The position numbers were made by a program, and so were the translations under genes. Shown in pieces: positions 1 to 9,936 of a DNA stretch of 64,000 nt (positions are counted from its first letter, which is position 1; each line of letters opens with the position of its first letter). Origin of the DNA: Paraglaciecola mesophila (GTDB taxonomy: Bacteria; Pseudomonadota; Gammaproteobacteria; Enterobacterales; Alteromonadaceae); assembly GCF_009906955.1 (NCBI RefSeq), contig NZ_CP047656.1, forward strand, positions 2,813,001 through 2,877,000. The letters are read 5' to 3'. The notes below the pieces were generated by a model, which saw only the letters and a program-made list of their open reading frames with translations, made no database searches and had not been told where the DNA came from.

Positions 1-220
1 TATCCGTTTCTACTTTGCCTCTGAGAGTTACTGTTCCGTCGTCCACATCCGTATCAATGCCAGACGCGTCTAAGTTGCCACTTAGCAACAAGGTGGCTTC
101 TACGTAGCCGTCTATCCAGCCGTCTTGGGCGCTTGCAGTCCAATAGTTTCCAGCGTGCACACCAACGCTGGCGGCACTTAAGGCAGTAAATAGGGTAAAA
201 CTGCGCAATATCTTGTTCAT
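1..220 (-). CDS. BON-domain periplasmic protein (OsmY-like), 3' end outside window
   Basis: The reading frame starts at an ATG (218-220) preceded by a strong GGAGGCAAAG ribosome site and runs off the left edge of the window, so only about 73 residues are visible. They begin with a signal peptide (MNKILRSFTLFTALSAAS, probable cleavage near VHA-GN). The mature part follows, with the GYVEATLLLSGN and DVDDGTVTLRGKVET patterns typical of a BON domain. BON proteins such as OsmY are periplasmic, bind phospholipid and are often induced by osmotic or envelope stress. The function is inferred from this one domain; the rest of the protein, possibly a second BON repeat, cannot be seen. The next gene upstream is another small stress-type protein on the same strand. 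Confidence 0.75.
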   Translation of the reverse strand, partial: MNKILRSFTLFTALSAASVGVHAGNYWTASAQDGWIDGYVEATLLLSGNLDASGIDTDVDDGTVTLRGKVETD

Positions 221-396
221 CTTTGCCTCCAGGAAAACCAGCACATTCTCTTAATGAGGTAAATGCGAGAATAATGCCAAGAATAACTCACTGATTTATT
301 TACCAAAACAGATGAAGACTGCGTAACTAAACGCAAAAATTACGCTATTTGATGTAAAAACTGCGTCGTCCTAAAAGGAGATTAAAACGCGATGAA

Positions 397-573
397 CTAG
401 TTCGTTTGCTTCTTGTACTGTCTAAACGCTAAAGCACTGAAAATAACCACCAGCACCAAACATATAATGAAAATCAATTTAGCAATGCTGGCTGCAACGC
501 CTACCACACCACCAAATCCGAAAACGGCCGCTATTACGCCTAGCACAAAAAAAGTTAGGGCCCAAGTTAACAT
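397..573 (-). CDS. DUF1328 small membrane protein (YtjA family)
   Basis: This encodes 58 residues with two hydrophobic segments (about 3-23 and 30-50) and a short basic tail RQYKKQTN. The opening MLTWALTFFVLGVIAAVFGFGG and the following alanine/valine-rich helix match the DUF1328/YtjA family of two-helix inner-membrane peptides, whose function is unknown. The ATG at 571-573 is chosen over an in-frame start seven codons upstream because it has the ribosome site AAAGGAAGTGTGT and matches the usual family length. Genes of this family often sit near BON/OsmY or general-stress genes, as here, which hints at an envelope-stress role. That role is inference only. Confidence 0.85.
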   Translation of the reverse strand: MLTWALTFFVLGVIAAVFGFGGVVGVAASIAKLIFIICLVLVVIFSALAFRQYKKQTN

Positions 574-798
574 ACACACTTCCTTTAAAACCAAATAAGC
601 AAAGAGGTAAATGCCTCTTCAGCCCATCTGTGTAAGCGACATGTGTGCCAACATAAGAATTGGTTAATAATCACCGTGCAATACTGATTAATCGGTAATT
701 TCTAACGTGTACTCTTGTAGCTTTTGCATCTTGGTAGGAAATAATTACACGTTCGCTAATGCTAAAAAGTCAGGCCCATTGCCAATCAGAAGACCCGC

Positions 799-2136
799 TT
801 ACAATAAAAACAAAGTGCCTAACCCTAAGAACGCAACGAAACCGACTATGTCAGTCACCGTAGTTAAAATAACCGAACCTGAAAGCGCAGGGTCAATATC
901 AAGCTTGTGCAATATCATAGGCACCACGACTCCTGCTGCCGCAGCCGCTATTATGTTCAATAAAATCGCTAAGCAAATCACTAAACCCAGCATAGGATCA
1001 GCAAACCAAAAATAAGCGATACATCCTATAACCAAAGCCCAGACCACACCGTTCAGGCCACCAACACTGAGCTCTTTTTTGAGTAAAGCCTTAAAGTTTG
1101 AGCTAGTTACCTGCCCTAATGCGAGTCCTCGAATCATAAGTGTTAGCGTTTGGCTACCTGCTATTCCGCCCATACTGGCAACAATCGGCATTAATACCGC
1201 AAGGGCGACAACTTGCTGCAAAGTCCCTTCGAATATACCGATAAAAGCCGACGCTAAAAAAGCCGTAAGCAAATTGATACCTAGCCATACCGCTCGGTTT
1301 TTCGCACTCTTAGGCACCGACGAAAATAAATCTTCGTCTTCATCCATACCTGCTGTCGCCATAACTTGGCGCTCATAAAACTCGTTTAGCAATTCACTGG
1401 CAGTCGTAATATCTAACCGGCCTAATACTTTGTTTTGGTCATCCACCACAGGTAAAGAGGCAAATCCTGAACGCTGTACCGCTAATGACGCCATGGTTAA
1501 CTCATCGGTGGCATTAATCGTGTCGAATACATCTTCGGATAAATCGACTAATGGAACATGTTCCGGTAATCCCATTACATTGGTCAGCTTCACCGCTTCT
1601 GAAAACTGCCCCGCACGATTGACTAAAAATATCGTGTCAGCATGCGTCGGTACATCACGACGTATCAAGCGCAATGCATCTCGCACTTTCGCATTCAATG
1701 GTAGTACTAAGGGATCTTGGCTTAACCAATGGCCTACCTGTTCATCGGTAAACTGACTCGCCTCTGTGAAATACTGGCGCTGTTGTTTGTCCATCGCGTC
1801 CAGCGCTTTATCCACCAAAGTATTGGGCAATGAATCAGATAGTTCTAGGAGCTGTTCCGCATCAACTTCAAAAAAAATCGCTTCCCATTCACTTATATCA
1901 GTGGCCGCAATGAGCGTTTCGCGGGGATCCCCACGCATCGCAACTAACACGTCTAAGCGCCGCCGCTTAGGAATGCAGTCCCATACATTAAGCCTTTGAT
2001 CTAAAGGTAAAGACTCTAGCAATAATGCCACATCATCTGTGTCTTGCGCCGCAACAAGCGCCATCACATTATCCTGCTCACCACGTTCTGGAGCCGAAAC
2101 AACTTCTTCAATCAACTCGGGTAGTAATTCAGCCAT
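799..2136 (-). CDS. mgtE: MgtE magnesium transporter
   Basis: This is a 445-residue inner-membrane Mg2+ channel/transporter. It has the usual MgtE order: an acidic superhelical N domain (about 1-135), two CBS domains (about 140-255) that sense cytosolic Mg2+, a connecting helix, and five membrane helices from about 283. The family signature MPIVASMGGIAGSQ is at 316-329, and the TDIVGF motif of the last helix carries the conserved pore aspartate at about 429. Length is normal for the family. It lies alone between the DUF1328 gene and tamB with about 200 bases on each side, so it is probably monocistronic. I saw no M-box riboswitch in the short upstream region. Confidence 0.95.
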   Translation of the reverse strand: MAELLPELIEEVVSAPERGEQDNVMALVAAQDTDDVALLLESLPLDQRLNVWDCIPKRRRLDVLVAMRGDPRETLIAATDISEWEAIFFEVDAEQLLELSDSLPNTLVDKALDAMDKQQRQYFTEASQFTDEQVGHWLSQDPLVLPLNAKVRDALRLIRRDVPTHADTIFLVNRAGQFSEAVKLTNVMGLPEHVPLVDLSEDVFDTINATDELTMASLAVQRSGFASLPVVDDQNKVLGRLDITTASELLNEFYERQVMATAGMDEDEDLFSSVPKSAKNRAVWLGINLLTAFLASAFIGIFEGTLQQVVALAVLMPIVASMGGIAGSQTLTLMIRGLALGQVTSSNFKALLKKELSVGGLNGVVWALVIGCIAYFWFADPMLGLVICLAILLNIIAAAAAGVVVPMILHKLDIDPALSGSVILTTVTDIVGFVAFLGLGTLFLL

Positions 2137-2339
2137 GATGACTCCTATTCAATATGGGCAAGATAATGACGATGCGACAATAATAAGATGGATTTATTCC
2201 AGTACGCTACCAGCGTGATGAACAACAATAGACGTAATCCTAACGCTAAAAGTCACAATATTTATGACATGAACTTTCTCTGACGGCAAACCAGAACTAG
2301 ACAAGCGCCGCGCAGTGCTTAATGTTGGTAAACACCCTA

Positions 2340-5300
2340 CTACTCTGGCTTGGTATCTTCCTCATCATCTAAGGAGAATTGATAATATAAGTTTAGCTCA
2401 CTATTTAAACTGCTCACCGCTTCAAGATACAGTTTAGGGATTAACTGATACCGCAAAGCAACCTCAGAAACTGAATCGAACACCCCTACACCATAACGAA
2501 TCTGCACACCGGGCGCGATATAGCCTGATACAGAAAGCTTAGTTTCATCACCCGCACCACTGGTGTTTAATGCTAAATCTTCAACACCTATTTTGCGCCC
2601 AATGTTGGTCACCTTGTTTTCACTTTTGCCTAAACCGAAGCCAATTAAGGCACTGGCGAGTGCTGCATCACTTGAGGTTTCATCTTCACTGTTGATAGCG
2701 GTACCCCGCAACAGATAAGACAAGGCTTCTGGCTGGTCCATACTTGGGTCAGAAAACACACTCACTTGTGGTTGCGAGGCACTACCTTGTATTCGCAAAC
2801 CTGCTATAACATCGTCTGCCGTTTTATCCGGATCTCGAACAGCTTCAACCACAAGGTACGGGCTATCGATAGGACCGCTAAATTGGATTTCTCCTTCACG
2901 TATGACCAAATCCTGGCCGTATGCTTTATAGCGACCGTTGACTAAATTGAGCTCACCATTGGCGTTAAGCACTTCGCCATCTTGTGTTAGTAACAAAGCG
3001 CCTTGCAAATCAGACGTTAATCCAAACGCATCCACTTTAACGTCATTATTCTTTTTCGGGTCAATATTAACCTGTAACGATAGCTTCAACGGCATTTCAT
3101 CTTCGACTACAGCCTGTTGATCATTGACCAACACCACATCACTAGAGGGCGATATAGCGCTAGGCGGTAATTCTCGCACTCTGATCCGCGCATAAGGCAA
3201 GGTTACTTCACCTTTTACCGACAATCCCGCGGCACCGAATTCAACGTTGACGTCAGGTGATAACTTAGCCCGCACCATATTTTGATAGTCGATTTCCATT
3301 TCGCTACCTTTAACATTCACCACCGCGCTTGGGGTATCTTGCCAATCAAACTCGCCATCCACTTGCCCTTTGCCGTTACCCAGTTGAAACGAACCAGTAA
3401 GCGTAGCTGCCTGGCCTGTAAAGTTGATTCGTTGTTCAACCTGATTAACCCGCGAAGGGAGCATTGAACCTGCAACAGCACCATCATGCAATTTCAGTTC
3501 TCCGTTGATTAGCGGTGTGGTTAAACTACCGCTAATATCAACCGTGCCATCGACAATACCAGCTAGTTCAGTTAACTGAGGTACAAATTGCGCTGCCGCG
3601 CCTAAGGTAATAGTGTCTAAAGTCAGTTGCCCTGAAATGGGTTTTTCATCACCATTGACTTGCAAACTCACATCAGAGCGGATAGCCCCCAATTGTTTGC
3701 TTTCCAGTATAAGCTTGCTGGTAATACGCTGAGATGAAGTGTTCTTCTGGGTGATCGTATTGACGTTAACATTCAGTGCATCAAGCTCAAGGGGAGTAGT
3801 CGCCCCTTCGACCGTCCACACAGATGGCGTCAGGCTAATATCTGCCTCGACTACGGGTAGCTCTTTAGTATTCCATTGCCCCTTTGCTAACAGGTTTAAT
3901 TTTGCATCCGTATCTACCCCTTGTAGCTGAGGTAGATTAGCACTCAGTACAGGTGATAAAGGTAACTCGTTTATCGCAATATCGAACTGCGCAGTGTTGG
4001 CTAGATATTCAGCTTGTTTGATACAGACACTGGCCTCATTATCGGACAAGCAAAATGGGGATAGGCGATAGTCATTTTTCGCCCAATTGGCATGTATGGA
4101 TGGCTCCTGCTGCTCTAAACTAAATTGCCCTGCGTCTAACGCGATGGTCGCGACGTCTAACACCCCATCCCACTGGCTTTGCGCTAGGCTGCCATGAAGT
4201 TTAGTCACGACATTGGCTACATCGCTGTTGAGGGATAAGCTTATTTGATGTTCTTGGGCGTCACCATTAAGTGCGACATTTAGGTTGGCAATATTTTGCT
4301 GACTAATCATCGCATTGCTCAGTTGTAGTTCGACCTTAGCTTGCTTATTTTCATCCCAAATAACCTCTCCTTTGGTAGCTAACTGAGAAATACGCACATC
4401 AGGCAAAGTAAGTTTATCCGCTGAGCCATCAAAATTGATTTCAGGCGCGGTTAACGTGCCATCAATTTGTGCATTCAGCTGAGCTTTACCTGCAAAAGAG
4501 GGGTACAACTGAGATAGATCTTGAGCATCTAGTGATAATTGCGCTTGGACATCGTCAAAAGCTTCTAACGTGCCGGTCATCGAGACTTGATTATCCCCGG
4601 TTTTCACCAGCAGTTCGGGTACTTCAATCCCCTCTTGTGAATGAAACTTAGCCTCTCCTGATGCGCTTAACTGATAATCTAACCAGTCGCCTGACGCAGA
4701 AAGCTCCTGCATGTGGGCACGCACGATTTGGCCATCATATTGGCCATCAAGATCCACATTACCTCGTACGTTGGCTTCTAGTTCGGGCCAAAATTGCTCA
4801 GGCTGAATGTTATTAAACTCAATATGGCTTTGCCATTTCAACAATGTGTCTATCGTCACGTTAGCGGTTGCTTGAACTCGACCACCTAGCGTGTCCAAAG
4901 TGATGTGTTGTATATTGGCTTGGCGGTTGTTCCCTTCTGCTCGCATCGTCACTAATGTGTGCGGAATAGACTGGCCTTTTAATCCAGTATCAAGTGTTAG
5001 CTGATACTGATTTACATTGCCACTAAGAGACAGGTGACCTTTCTGGAGCTGAATATTTGCTTGCTCTGGGGGCCAGTCCACAGGCTGCCAATTAACGTCT
5101 AGCGATAGAGGCAATTGTGCAGACTGTAAATCAACGCTGGCATTAGCCGCTAGCTCAAGGACTCCGCTGGTGGTGAAGTTCAGCTCACTGCGCTGTAAGT
5201 TTCCTTTTAAATTCAATTGAGCATCAACAGGGTATGTGCTGTCCTGTGCACTTTTTAGCTGCATGTTTAACTGATGCCGCCATTGATTATTCACACTCGC

Positions 5301-6095
5301 GGTTAACTCAGCCTCCCCCAAACTTGAGCTCACCTGCAGTTTTTTTACAGTGAGTAACTTAGGGGTGATATCAATGGTTGCTCGCAGTGCACGAATGTCG
5401 AAGAGGGGCTCTTTGCCCTGAGAGATTAAAAAGTCATCCACAGCCAAGTCGTTAGCACGCATCACGATCGGAAATACTATAGGCGGTAGTTTAATTGGTG
5501 TGTACTGCCAATTCGCAATGGCCTGAATATCAAGCGCTGAGCTATCTTTACTAGTGGCCTCAGTAGGAACATCTGGCAATACAATGCGAGTACCGCTCAG
5601 GGTGAGATGCTCGATATTCAATGTGCGAAACATACTGAGCTGACTCGATACTGACGTAATTTTCACCTCAAGCGTGTTGGCGACATCAACCCGAATGTTG
5701 CGAATATTCAGCGCATCCACACTAACAGGAATAGGTAAAGTAATCCGTTCTAATGGCTCGCTACTTGGCGGAGATTGCTCTTCACTTGGGCTTACTTGCA
5801 CACCAAGATTTTGCGCACTTAGTGCAGTCAAGCAAGCTTGCATTGTCGCCACGCACGACCAATTGACGTCAACAACGAGCTTACTCACTTTTAAACTCAG
5901 ATCTGGAGTCACATAGGCCACACGATTCAACGCCAGCTGGGATAATAGGCTCCCTGAGCCATAGTCTATGTCCAATTCATCGAGGCTACTATCGGCCAAT
6001 AATAGTACGCCTCTTGTTCCCCACGGCGATGCAGTCAATGCAAGTAACACAAACAAGCAGCCAATAAAAATCGCGCAGTATTTTAATATTTTCAT
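2340..6095 (-). CDS. tamB: TamB, translocation and assembly module inner-membrane protein
   Basis: This is a very large (1251-residue) protein with one N-terminal membrane anchor (ILKYCAIFIGCLFVLLAL), a long beta-rich periplasmic body and the C-terminal TamB/DUF490 domain (roughly the last 350 residues, ending in the beta-strand pattern LNLYYQFSL). TamB spans the periplasm and works with TamA in outer-membrane protein assembly; AsmA-like/TamB proteins are also implicated in phospholipid transport between the membranes. The start at 6095 is preferred to one eleven codons upstream because its ATG overlaps the tamA stop (ATGA), implying translational coupling. Four periplasmic-side repeats cannot be delimited by eye. 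Confidence 0.93.
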   Translation of the reverse strand: MKILKYCAIFIGCLFVLLALTASPWGTRGVLLLADSSLDELDIDYGSGSLLSQLALNRVAYVTPDLSLKVSKLVVDVNWSCVATMQACLTALSAQNLGVQVSPSEEQSPPSSEPLERITLPIPVSVDALNIRNIRVDVANTLEVKITSVSSQLSMFRTLNIEHLTLSGTRIVLPDVPTEATSKDSSALDIQAIANWQYTPIKLPPIVFPIVMRANDLAVDDFLISQGKEPLFDIRALRATIDITPKLLTVKKLQVSSSLGEAELTASVNNQWRHQLNMQLKSAQDSTYPVDAQLNLKGNLQRSELNFTTSGVLELAANASVDLQSAQLPLSLDVNWQPVDWPPEQANIQLQKGHLSLSGNVNQYQLTLDTGLKGQSIPHTLVTMRAEGNNRQANIQHITLDTLGGRVQATANVTIDTLLKWQSHIEFNNIQPEQFWPELEANVRGNVDLDGQYDGQIVRAHMQELSASGDWLDYQLSASGEAKFHSQEGIEVPELLVKTGDNQVSMTGTLEAFDDVQAQLSLDAQDLSQLYPSFAGKAQLNAQIDGTLTAPEINFDGSADKLTLPDVRISQLATKGEVIWDENKQAKVELQLSNAMISQQNIANLNVALNGDAQEHQISLSLNSDVANVVTKLHGSLAQSQWDGVLDVATIALDAGQFSLEQQEPSIHANWAKNDYRLSPFCLSDNEASVCIKQAEYLANTAQFDIAINELPLSPVLSANLPQLQGVDTDAKLNLLAKGQWNTKELPVVEADISLTPSVWTVEGATTPLELDALNVNVNTITQKNTSSQRITSKLILESKQLGAIRSDVSLQVNGDEKPISGQLTLDTITLGAAAQFVPQLTELAGIVDGTVDISGSLTTPLINGELKLHDGAVAGSMLPSRVNQVEQRINFTGQAATLTGSFQLGNGKGQVDGEFDWQDTPSAVVNVKGSEMEIDYQNMVRAKLSPDVNVEFGAAGLSVKGEVTLPYARIRVRELPPSAISPSSDVVLVNDQQAVVEDEMPLKLSLQVNIDPKKNNDVKVDAFGLTSDLQGALLLTQDGEVLNANGELNLVNGRYKAYGQDLVIREGEIQFSGPIDSPYLVVEAVRDPDKTADDVIAGLRIQGSASQPQVSVFSDPSMDQPEALSYLLRGTAINSEDETSSDAALASALIGFGLGKSENKVTNIGRKIGVEDLALNTSGAGDETKLSVSGYIAPGVQIRYGVGVFDSVSEVALRYQLIPKLYLEAVSSLNSELNLYYQFSLDDEEDTKPE

Positions 6096-7819
6096 AGTGC
6101 AGGCCCCATGGAAAAGTGAAAGCGCCATGTGGTTTCGTCCACGCTATTGCCTCGCGCAAAGTAAAAACGAATCGGGCCCACAGGGGATGACCAGCTCGCA
6201 CCTACCCCCACACCGGTCGCGAGATCTTTAAACGGTTTATCGCTGGCGTTACCAATATCGGTAAATACTGCTACTCGCCAATCCTGAACCACAGGATATG
6301 AGTATTCGATGCTCGCTACGTTTAAATATTGGCCGCCTGTGAGTTCGTCATCTTCTATCGGAGAGAGCGTATTAAGAGCGAACCCTCGCACGCTTTGATC
6401 ACCACCAGCAAAGTAACGTAAGCTTGAAGGTACCTGAGAAAAATCGTTGGTCGCAATTGCGCCGAGTTCGGCACGCACAAAAACGCGATGTTTGCCGTAA
6501 GAGCGCAACCATTTAGATTGCAAACCAATACGTACTAAATCTATGTCAGACACCACTTCTTGAGTCGCCCCTTCCAAGGTATATTGCTGCTTATCTCCCC
6601 AGCTGATATCTAGGCCCCCACGTGCTCTGCGTCGACTCAGGGTCACACCGGGAATTAACAGGGTCGTGGTTTGTTCATCGTCTGTCCCTTGGGTAAACTT
6701 CTCTTGTTCTAAACGTAAAAAGCCAATGCGCTTCCAGTCATTGTCTGCCTCTCCCCAATGGCGCTGAACAGCTAAGGTTATTGACTCACTTTGTGTGTCA
6801 TTGTCGTTTTCTGCTTTCAAGCCCGCTTGATAACTTAAATAATTATTGAGGGGATCTTCTAACGGCACTTTGTACTTCACGCTCACGTTTTGCTCTGGGT
6901 CCGAAATAAACGCTTCAGCTGACAAACTGTGCCCCTTACTGTTGACCCAAGGCCGCTGCCACTTAAAACGGCCGCTCGGGCCTGTATCGGTAGAAATGCC
7001 CCCACCAATGTTGAATGTGTCTCGCGGTTTCGCACTGATAATAAGTTGGATAGGCACATGGGCGTTGTTTGCCTGACTCACTAATGGCCGAGCAACGACT
7101 TGCTGAAAGTATCCAGTAAGCTTCAAATTCTGGTTAAACTCCGCCAGCTTGTCGGCGTGGTAAGGCTCCCCTTTCTTAAAAGTCGTGACTTCTTCAATCA
7201 ATACTTTGGCTTTGTCATCATCGGGGATTTGTAGCTCCCCAAAGACGTACCGTTGGCCCGCAGAGAATTGCAGATTAATATTCGCTGAGTAAGACTTTAA
7301 ATCGATGCGAATTTCTTGCGTGGTAAATTTGGCATCGAAATAACCTCGAACTTGTGCTTTGGATAACAACTGGCTTTTTAAGCCTTCATATTGGTCTTGT
7401 TCAAGGTATGAGCCCACTTTAAGTTGCGCATTATCGATAATAGCTTGCAGCTCTGAGTCTGGTGTATTTGAACCAACTAGCTCGATGCGTCGTTCGCTAA
7501 TTTTGACCCGGGATCCTGTGTTGACCGTAAGATAAAGTTCACTGCACTCTTTATCTTTTGAGAGGCGAATTTTCACAGTTTCTAACTGATAGTAGCCAAT
7601 AGCCTGAGCCGCTTTGGTCACAGCGTCTCGTATGGTTTGACGATAGTTGGCTGTCATTTCGCAGCTTACAGGTGCGCCGATAATCCCAATATGCGTTTCA
7701 ATATTCTGTTCAAGGCGGCTATCATCCACCCCTTCAATATCAACTGACATTCCGAGCGCGTGAGAAGAGATAAGCGCCAAAAGCACAAAAAAAGAAATCC
7801 GCAGAATGAACACTGTCAC
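6092..7819 (-). CDS. tamA: TamA, Omp85-family outer-membrane assembly factor
   Basis: This 575-residue protein has a cleavable signal peptide (about 1-23, ending SSHALG), POTRA-type periplasmic domains (about 25-260) and a C-terminal 16-strand Omp85 barrel. The Omp85 hallmark is visible as GGDQSVRGF at roughly residue 470, and the last strand ends with an aromatic-rich FHFSMGPAL. TamA forms the outer-membrane half of the TamAB complex. Its stop codon overlaps the tamB start by four bases, so the two are made together. Length and order match TamA of other gammaproteobacteria. A BamA paralogue is excluded because there are only about three POTRA domains and tamB is adjacent. Confidence 0.93.
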   Translation of the reverse strand: MTVFILRISFFVLLALISSHALGMSVDIEGVDDSRLEQNIETHIGIIGAPVSCEMTANYRQTIRDAVTKAAQAIGYYQLETVKIRLSKDKECSELYLTVNTGSRVKISERRIELVGSNTPDSELQAIIDNAQLKVGSYLEQDQYEGLKSQLLSKAQVRGYFDAKFTTQEIRIDLKSYSANINLQFSAGQRYVFGELQIPDDDKAKVLIEEVTTFKKGEPYHADKLAEFNQNLKLTGYFQQVVARPLVSQANNAHVPIQLIISAKPRDTFNIGGGISTDTGPSGRFKWQRPWVNSKGHSLSAEAFISDPEQNVSVKYKVPLEDPLNNYLSYQAGLKAENDNDTQSESITLAVQRHWGEADNDWKRIGFLRLEQEKFTQGTDDEQTTTLLIPGVTLSRRRARGGLDISWGDKQQYTLEGATQEVVSDIDLVRIGLQSKWLRSYGKHRVFVRAELGAIATNDFSQVPSSLRYFAGGDQSVRGFALNTLSPIEDDELTGGQYLNVASIEYSYPVVQDWRVAVFTDIGNASDKPFKDLATGVGVGASWSSPVGPIRFYFARGNSVDETTWRFHFSMGPAL

Positions 7820-7943
7820 CTCAGTAATGTGATAGTAAGCAGCGTTCGCCGCTCTCGTATTTCACTATCAAATGGAAAACATAAAATATTCAAGCAAGAT
7901 ACATGACAGAACTCGAATAGTGATGGAATTAATCGCTTCGGGC

Positions 7944-8858
7944 CTAGCTGACTGGCTGACTATCGTCGGGAGATAACTCAGTTCCTCCTATTGGTGCTAT
8001 ATTGCCAGAGCGCTTAGCAGCAAACCACATGGTCATGAAATCTTTGATCAATTTTTGTTCTATCTCTATCGCTCGCTCGGTAGGGCAAAAAATAGCAACC
8101 GTGACCACAGAGTCACCCACCTCTGACGTAGAAACGTTAATATGCGGATCTGGCCCTGCAATTTTTACATCCAGACGACGCTCAATTGTTTGACTATATC
8201 GGTGAGCAACATCTTTAAAATCCTCACAGTATAACTCTGCTTTTTGTTGCAACTGATCAATGAATAAATAAGGATTGACGCTTTGATCACGGGTAATATT
8301 AAAATGATGGGTGGCATAACGCTTTAAAAAGTTTAGATTTTTAATGGTGTTGGTGATCATCGCGTTATTGGGAATAAACAAGGTTTTACCCGTGTATTCG
8401 TATTTATGAATATCCACTTCCAGTAAGGTGCTTTTCATCCAATCAGTTTCGGATACTTCACCAACAATATCGCCTACTTGCACCCAGTCACCGATGCGAA
8501 ATGGGCGCGTAGAAGCCAAATAGAAAAACCCGATCATACATTGAATAAACTCTCGTGTGGCCAGCACAATAGCCACGGCAAAGGCGGCAATGGATAAAGC
8601 GAAGGTTTGCAATTCTCCGGCCCACAAACTCAACAGCAAAAACAACATGACGAAATTTAAAAAGTTCTTAATGTTATTGACCAAGTCGCGCTTGTCTTTT
8701 CCTTTGCTAATAGCGCGATTTCGCACGGTTTTTACCAGTGCGTATTTGACACCTAATGTCAGAAACGTGACTAAGATCGTCAACACCACCTTATTGTTTA
8801 TTAAGGCGCTAAGAAAAAGGGAAAAGTGCTCTAAAACATGTGGAAAATCTATACTCAT
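7944..8858 (-). CDS. MscS-family mechanosensitive ion channel
   Basis: This encodes 304 residues with three membrane helices in the first 120 or so, followed by the MscS beta domain (RPFRIGDWVQVGDIVGEV, then IPNNAMITNTIKNL at about 165-180) and a C-terminal alpha/beta domain. MscS-type channels open under membrane tension and release solutes on hypo-osmotic shock. The pore-helix segment IAAFAVAIVLATREFIQCM replaces the Ala/Gly-rich TM3 of E. coli MscS with a bulkier helix, so this is a divergent MscS-like channel rather than MscS itself. The neighbouring upstream gene, same strand and about 165 bases away, is a second and shorter member of the family. Confidence 0.85.
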   Translation of the reverse strand: MSIDFPHVLEHFSLFLSALINNKVVLTILVTFLTLGVKYALVKTVRNRAISKGKDKRDLVNNIKNFLNFVMLFLLLSLWAGELQTFALSIAAFAVAIVLATREFIQCMIGFFYLASTRPFRIGDWVQVGDIVGEVSETDWMKSTLLEVDIHKYEYTGKTLFIPNNAMITNTIKNLNFLKRYATHHFNITRDQSVNPYLFIDQLQQKAELYCEDFKDVAHRYSQTIERRLDVKIAGPDPHINVSTSEVGDSVVTVAIFCPTERAIEIEQKLIKDFMTMWFAAKRSGNIAPIGGTELSPDDSQPVS

Positions 8859-9023
8859 TTACGGCTTCATACTTGTTTGACGATTCGAATAGGCTGACCA
8901 GATATCAACTCACGTTATGGGCCTAACGCTGGCAAATCTACTACAACATGGCTATACCAACGCACGTGTTGACCTTTGCGTTATTTTAGCATGCTTAAGA
9001 TTGCCAATAGAGCCAGATACAGA

Positions 9024-9626
9024 TTATTTTTTACGAGTTACTGACGATTTACGCTCAGGTCTATCAGTAAATTTACCGATAGTTTTCCATTTTGCTCGCG
9101 GATTGATAATACTGGGCCGCGTCAAGATCAAGTTATTGGGATAAACTATAATCTCTCGATCTTCGGTTATTAGCTTGGTATTAAACAGGTTGATTTCGGT
9201 GATAAACCCTTCTACGTAATTATCCGCATCCAGTACTCTTATAAAGTTCCCGCGCCGAAAAGACGTTTGAAACAGCAGCAAAAAATAGGCTGTAATATTG
9301 CTAAGCAAAGACCAACTAGCAAAAAAGGCTACGCCGGTCAGAGTAATAAGGGAGGTAGAAATCACCAGCAATCCACTAAAATCAATCCCCCACGCTATCA
9401 AAATCACGGCGAAAGTGAGTATGCCAATCACCAAACGAATGATATGGTACGCTCGCAAAACCTCGGGAGACTTTAAATTGCTCTCATCGATTTTCTTTTC
9501 TATTTTCGGAAGCGTCCACTTAGTCACAACAACATAAACCACGAGCATTGCTGCGGTCCAGATTAAGCTCCCCGTATACTCAATTGCCCAATTGACAAAT
9601 CCGTCAAGCCACTGTGCTTTTTCCAT
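9024..9626 (-). CDS. Short MscS-family channel protein (no C-terminal domain)
   Basis: This 200-residue protein has an N-terminal membrane helix (about 18-35), a second pair of helices (about 65-125) and the MscS beta domain (RRGNFIRVLDADNYVEGFITEI, at 130-155, with VYPNNLILTRP at about 167-177). It ends soon after in a basic tail (RPERKSSVTRKK). The C-terminal cage domain found in MscS and in its downstream neighbour is missing. The coding frame is intact, so this is a naturally short form and not an obvious pseudogene. Short bacterial MscS-like proteins of this size are common and poorly studied. It could form a channel alone or join the longer neighbour; that is inference. Confidence 0.8.
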   Translation of the reverse strand: MEKAQWLDGFVNWAIEYTGSLIWTAAMLVVYVVVTKWTLPKIEKKIDESNLKSPEVLRAYHIIRLVIGILTFAVILIAWGIDFSGLLVISTSLITLTGVAFFASWSLLSNITAYFLLLFQTSFRRGNFIRVLDADNYVEGFITEINLFNTKLITEDREIIVYPNNLILTRPSIINPRAKWKTIGKFTDRPERKSSVTRKK

Positions 9627-9936
9627 TTATTCTGATCCAACTAGTAAAAATCGCTATTTGCTAATGCGATAGTCTAAATTACCGAAAATTTAATGTAAGT
9701 GGTTATCACTGTCGATAAAAGAATGATCGAGGTGCGAGATTACCTTTTTAACCTACAATGCACTAAGCAATATCACACTTTTTTGTGTAAAAATAAGATG
9801 ATAGCTAAATAATTAGTCGTGTTTTTTCGATCCTATCGTGCAATTTTACATTGCTCGTGTAAGATTAAATTGTTAAAAAAATAGGTAAAGAAGCGCTCCC
9901 CTTTGGATTAAGTGGATTAACAGGATTGAAGTACAC
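9627..9936. other. Gene-free upstream region of the cupredoxin/EAL operon
   Basis: This is an AT-rich stretch of about 310 bases between the divergent short MscS gene and the cupredoxin operon. No credible small ORF is present. Its only notable structure is a set of 19-bp-spaced direct repeats (9818-9872), listed separately. I could not pick a convincing -35/-10 pair for either direction. Confidence 0.5.
9837..9872 (+). promoter_or_regulatory. Putative activator site: 19-bp-period direct repeats
   Basis: Two 17-base units, CGTGCAATTTTACATTG (9837-9853) and CGTGTAAGATTAAATTG (9856-9872), match at 13 of 17 positions and are exactly 19 bases apart. A third CGTG, with a much weaker remainder, begins at 9818, one more period upstream. 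Tandem sites about two helical turns apart are typical of a dimeric regulator binding one DNA face. The repeats end about 65 bases before the operon start codon. That they bind a regulator is inference. Confidence 0.4.

Noticed and set aside
8917..9144. Plus-strand ORF between the two MscS genes
   Set aside because: It overlaps the short MscS gene antisense and lacks a ribosome site.
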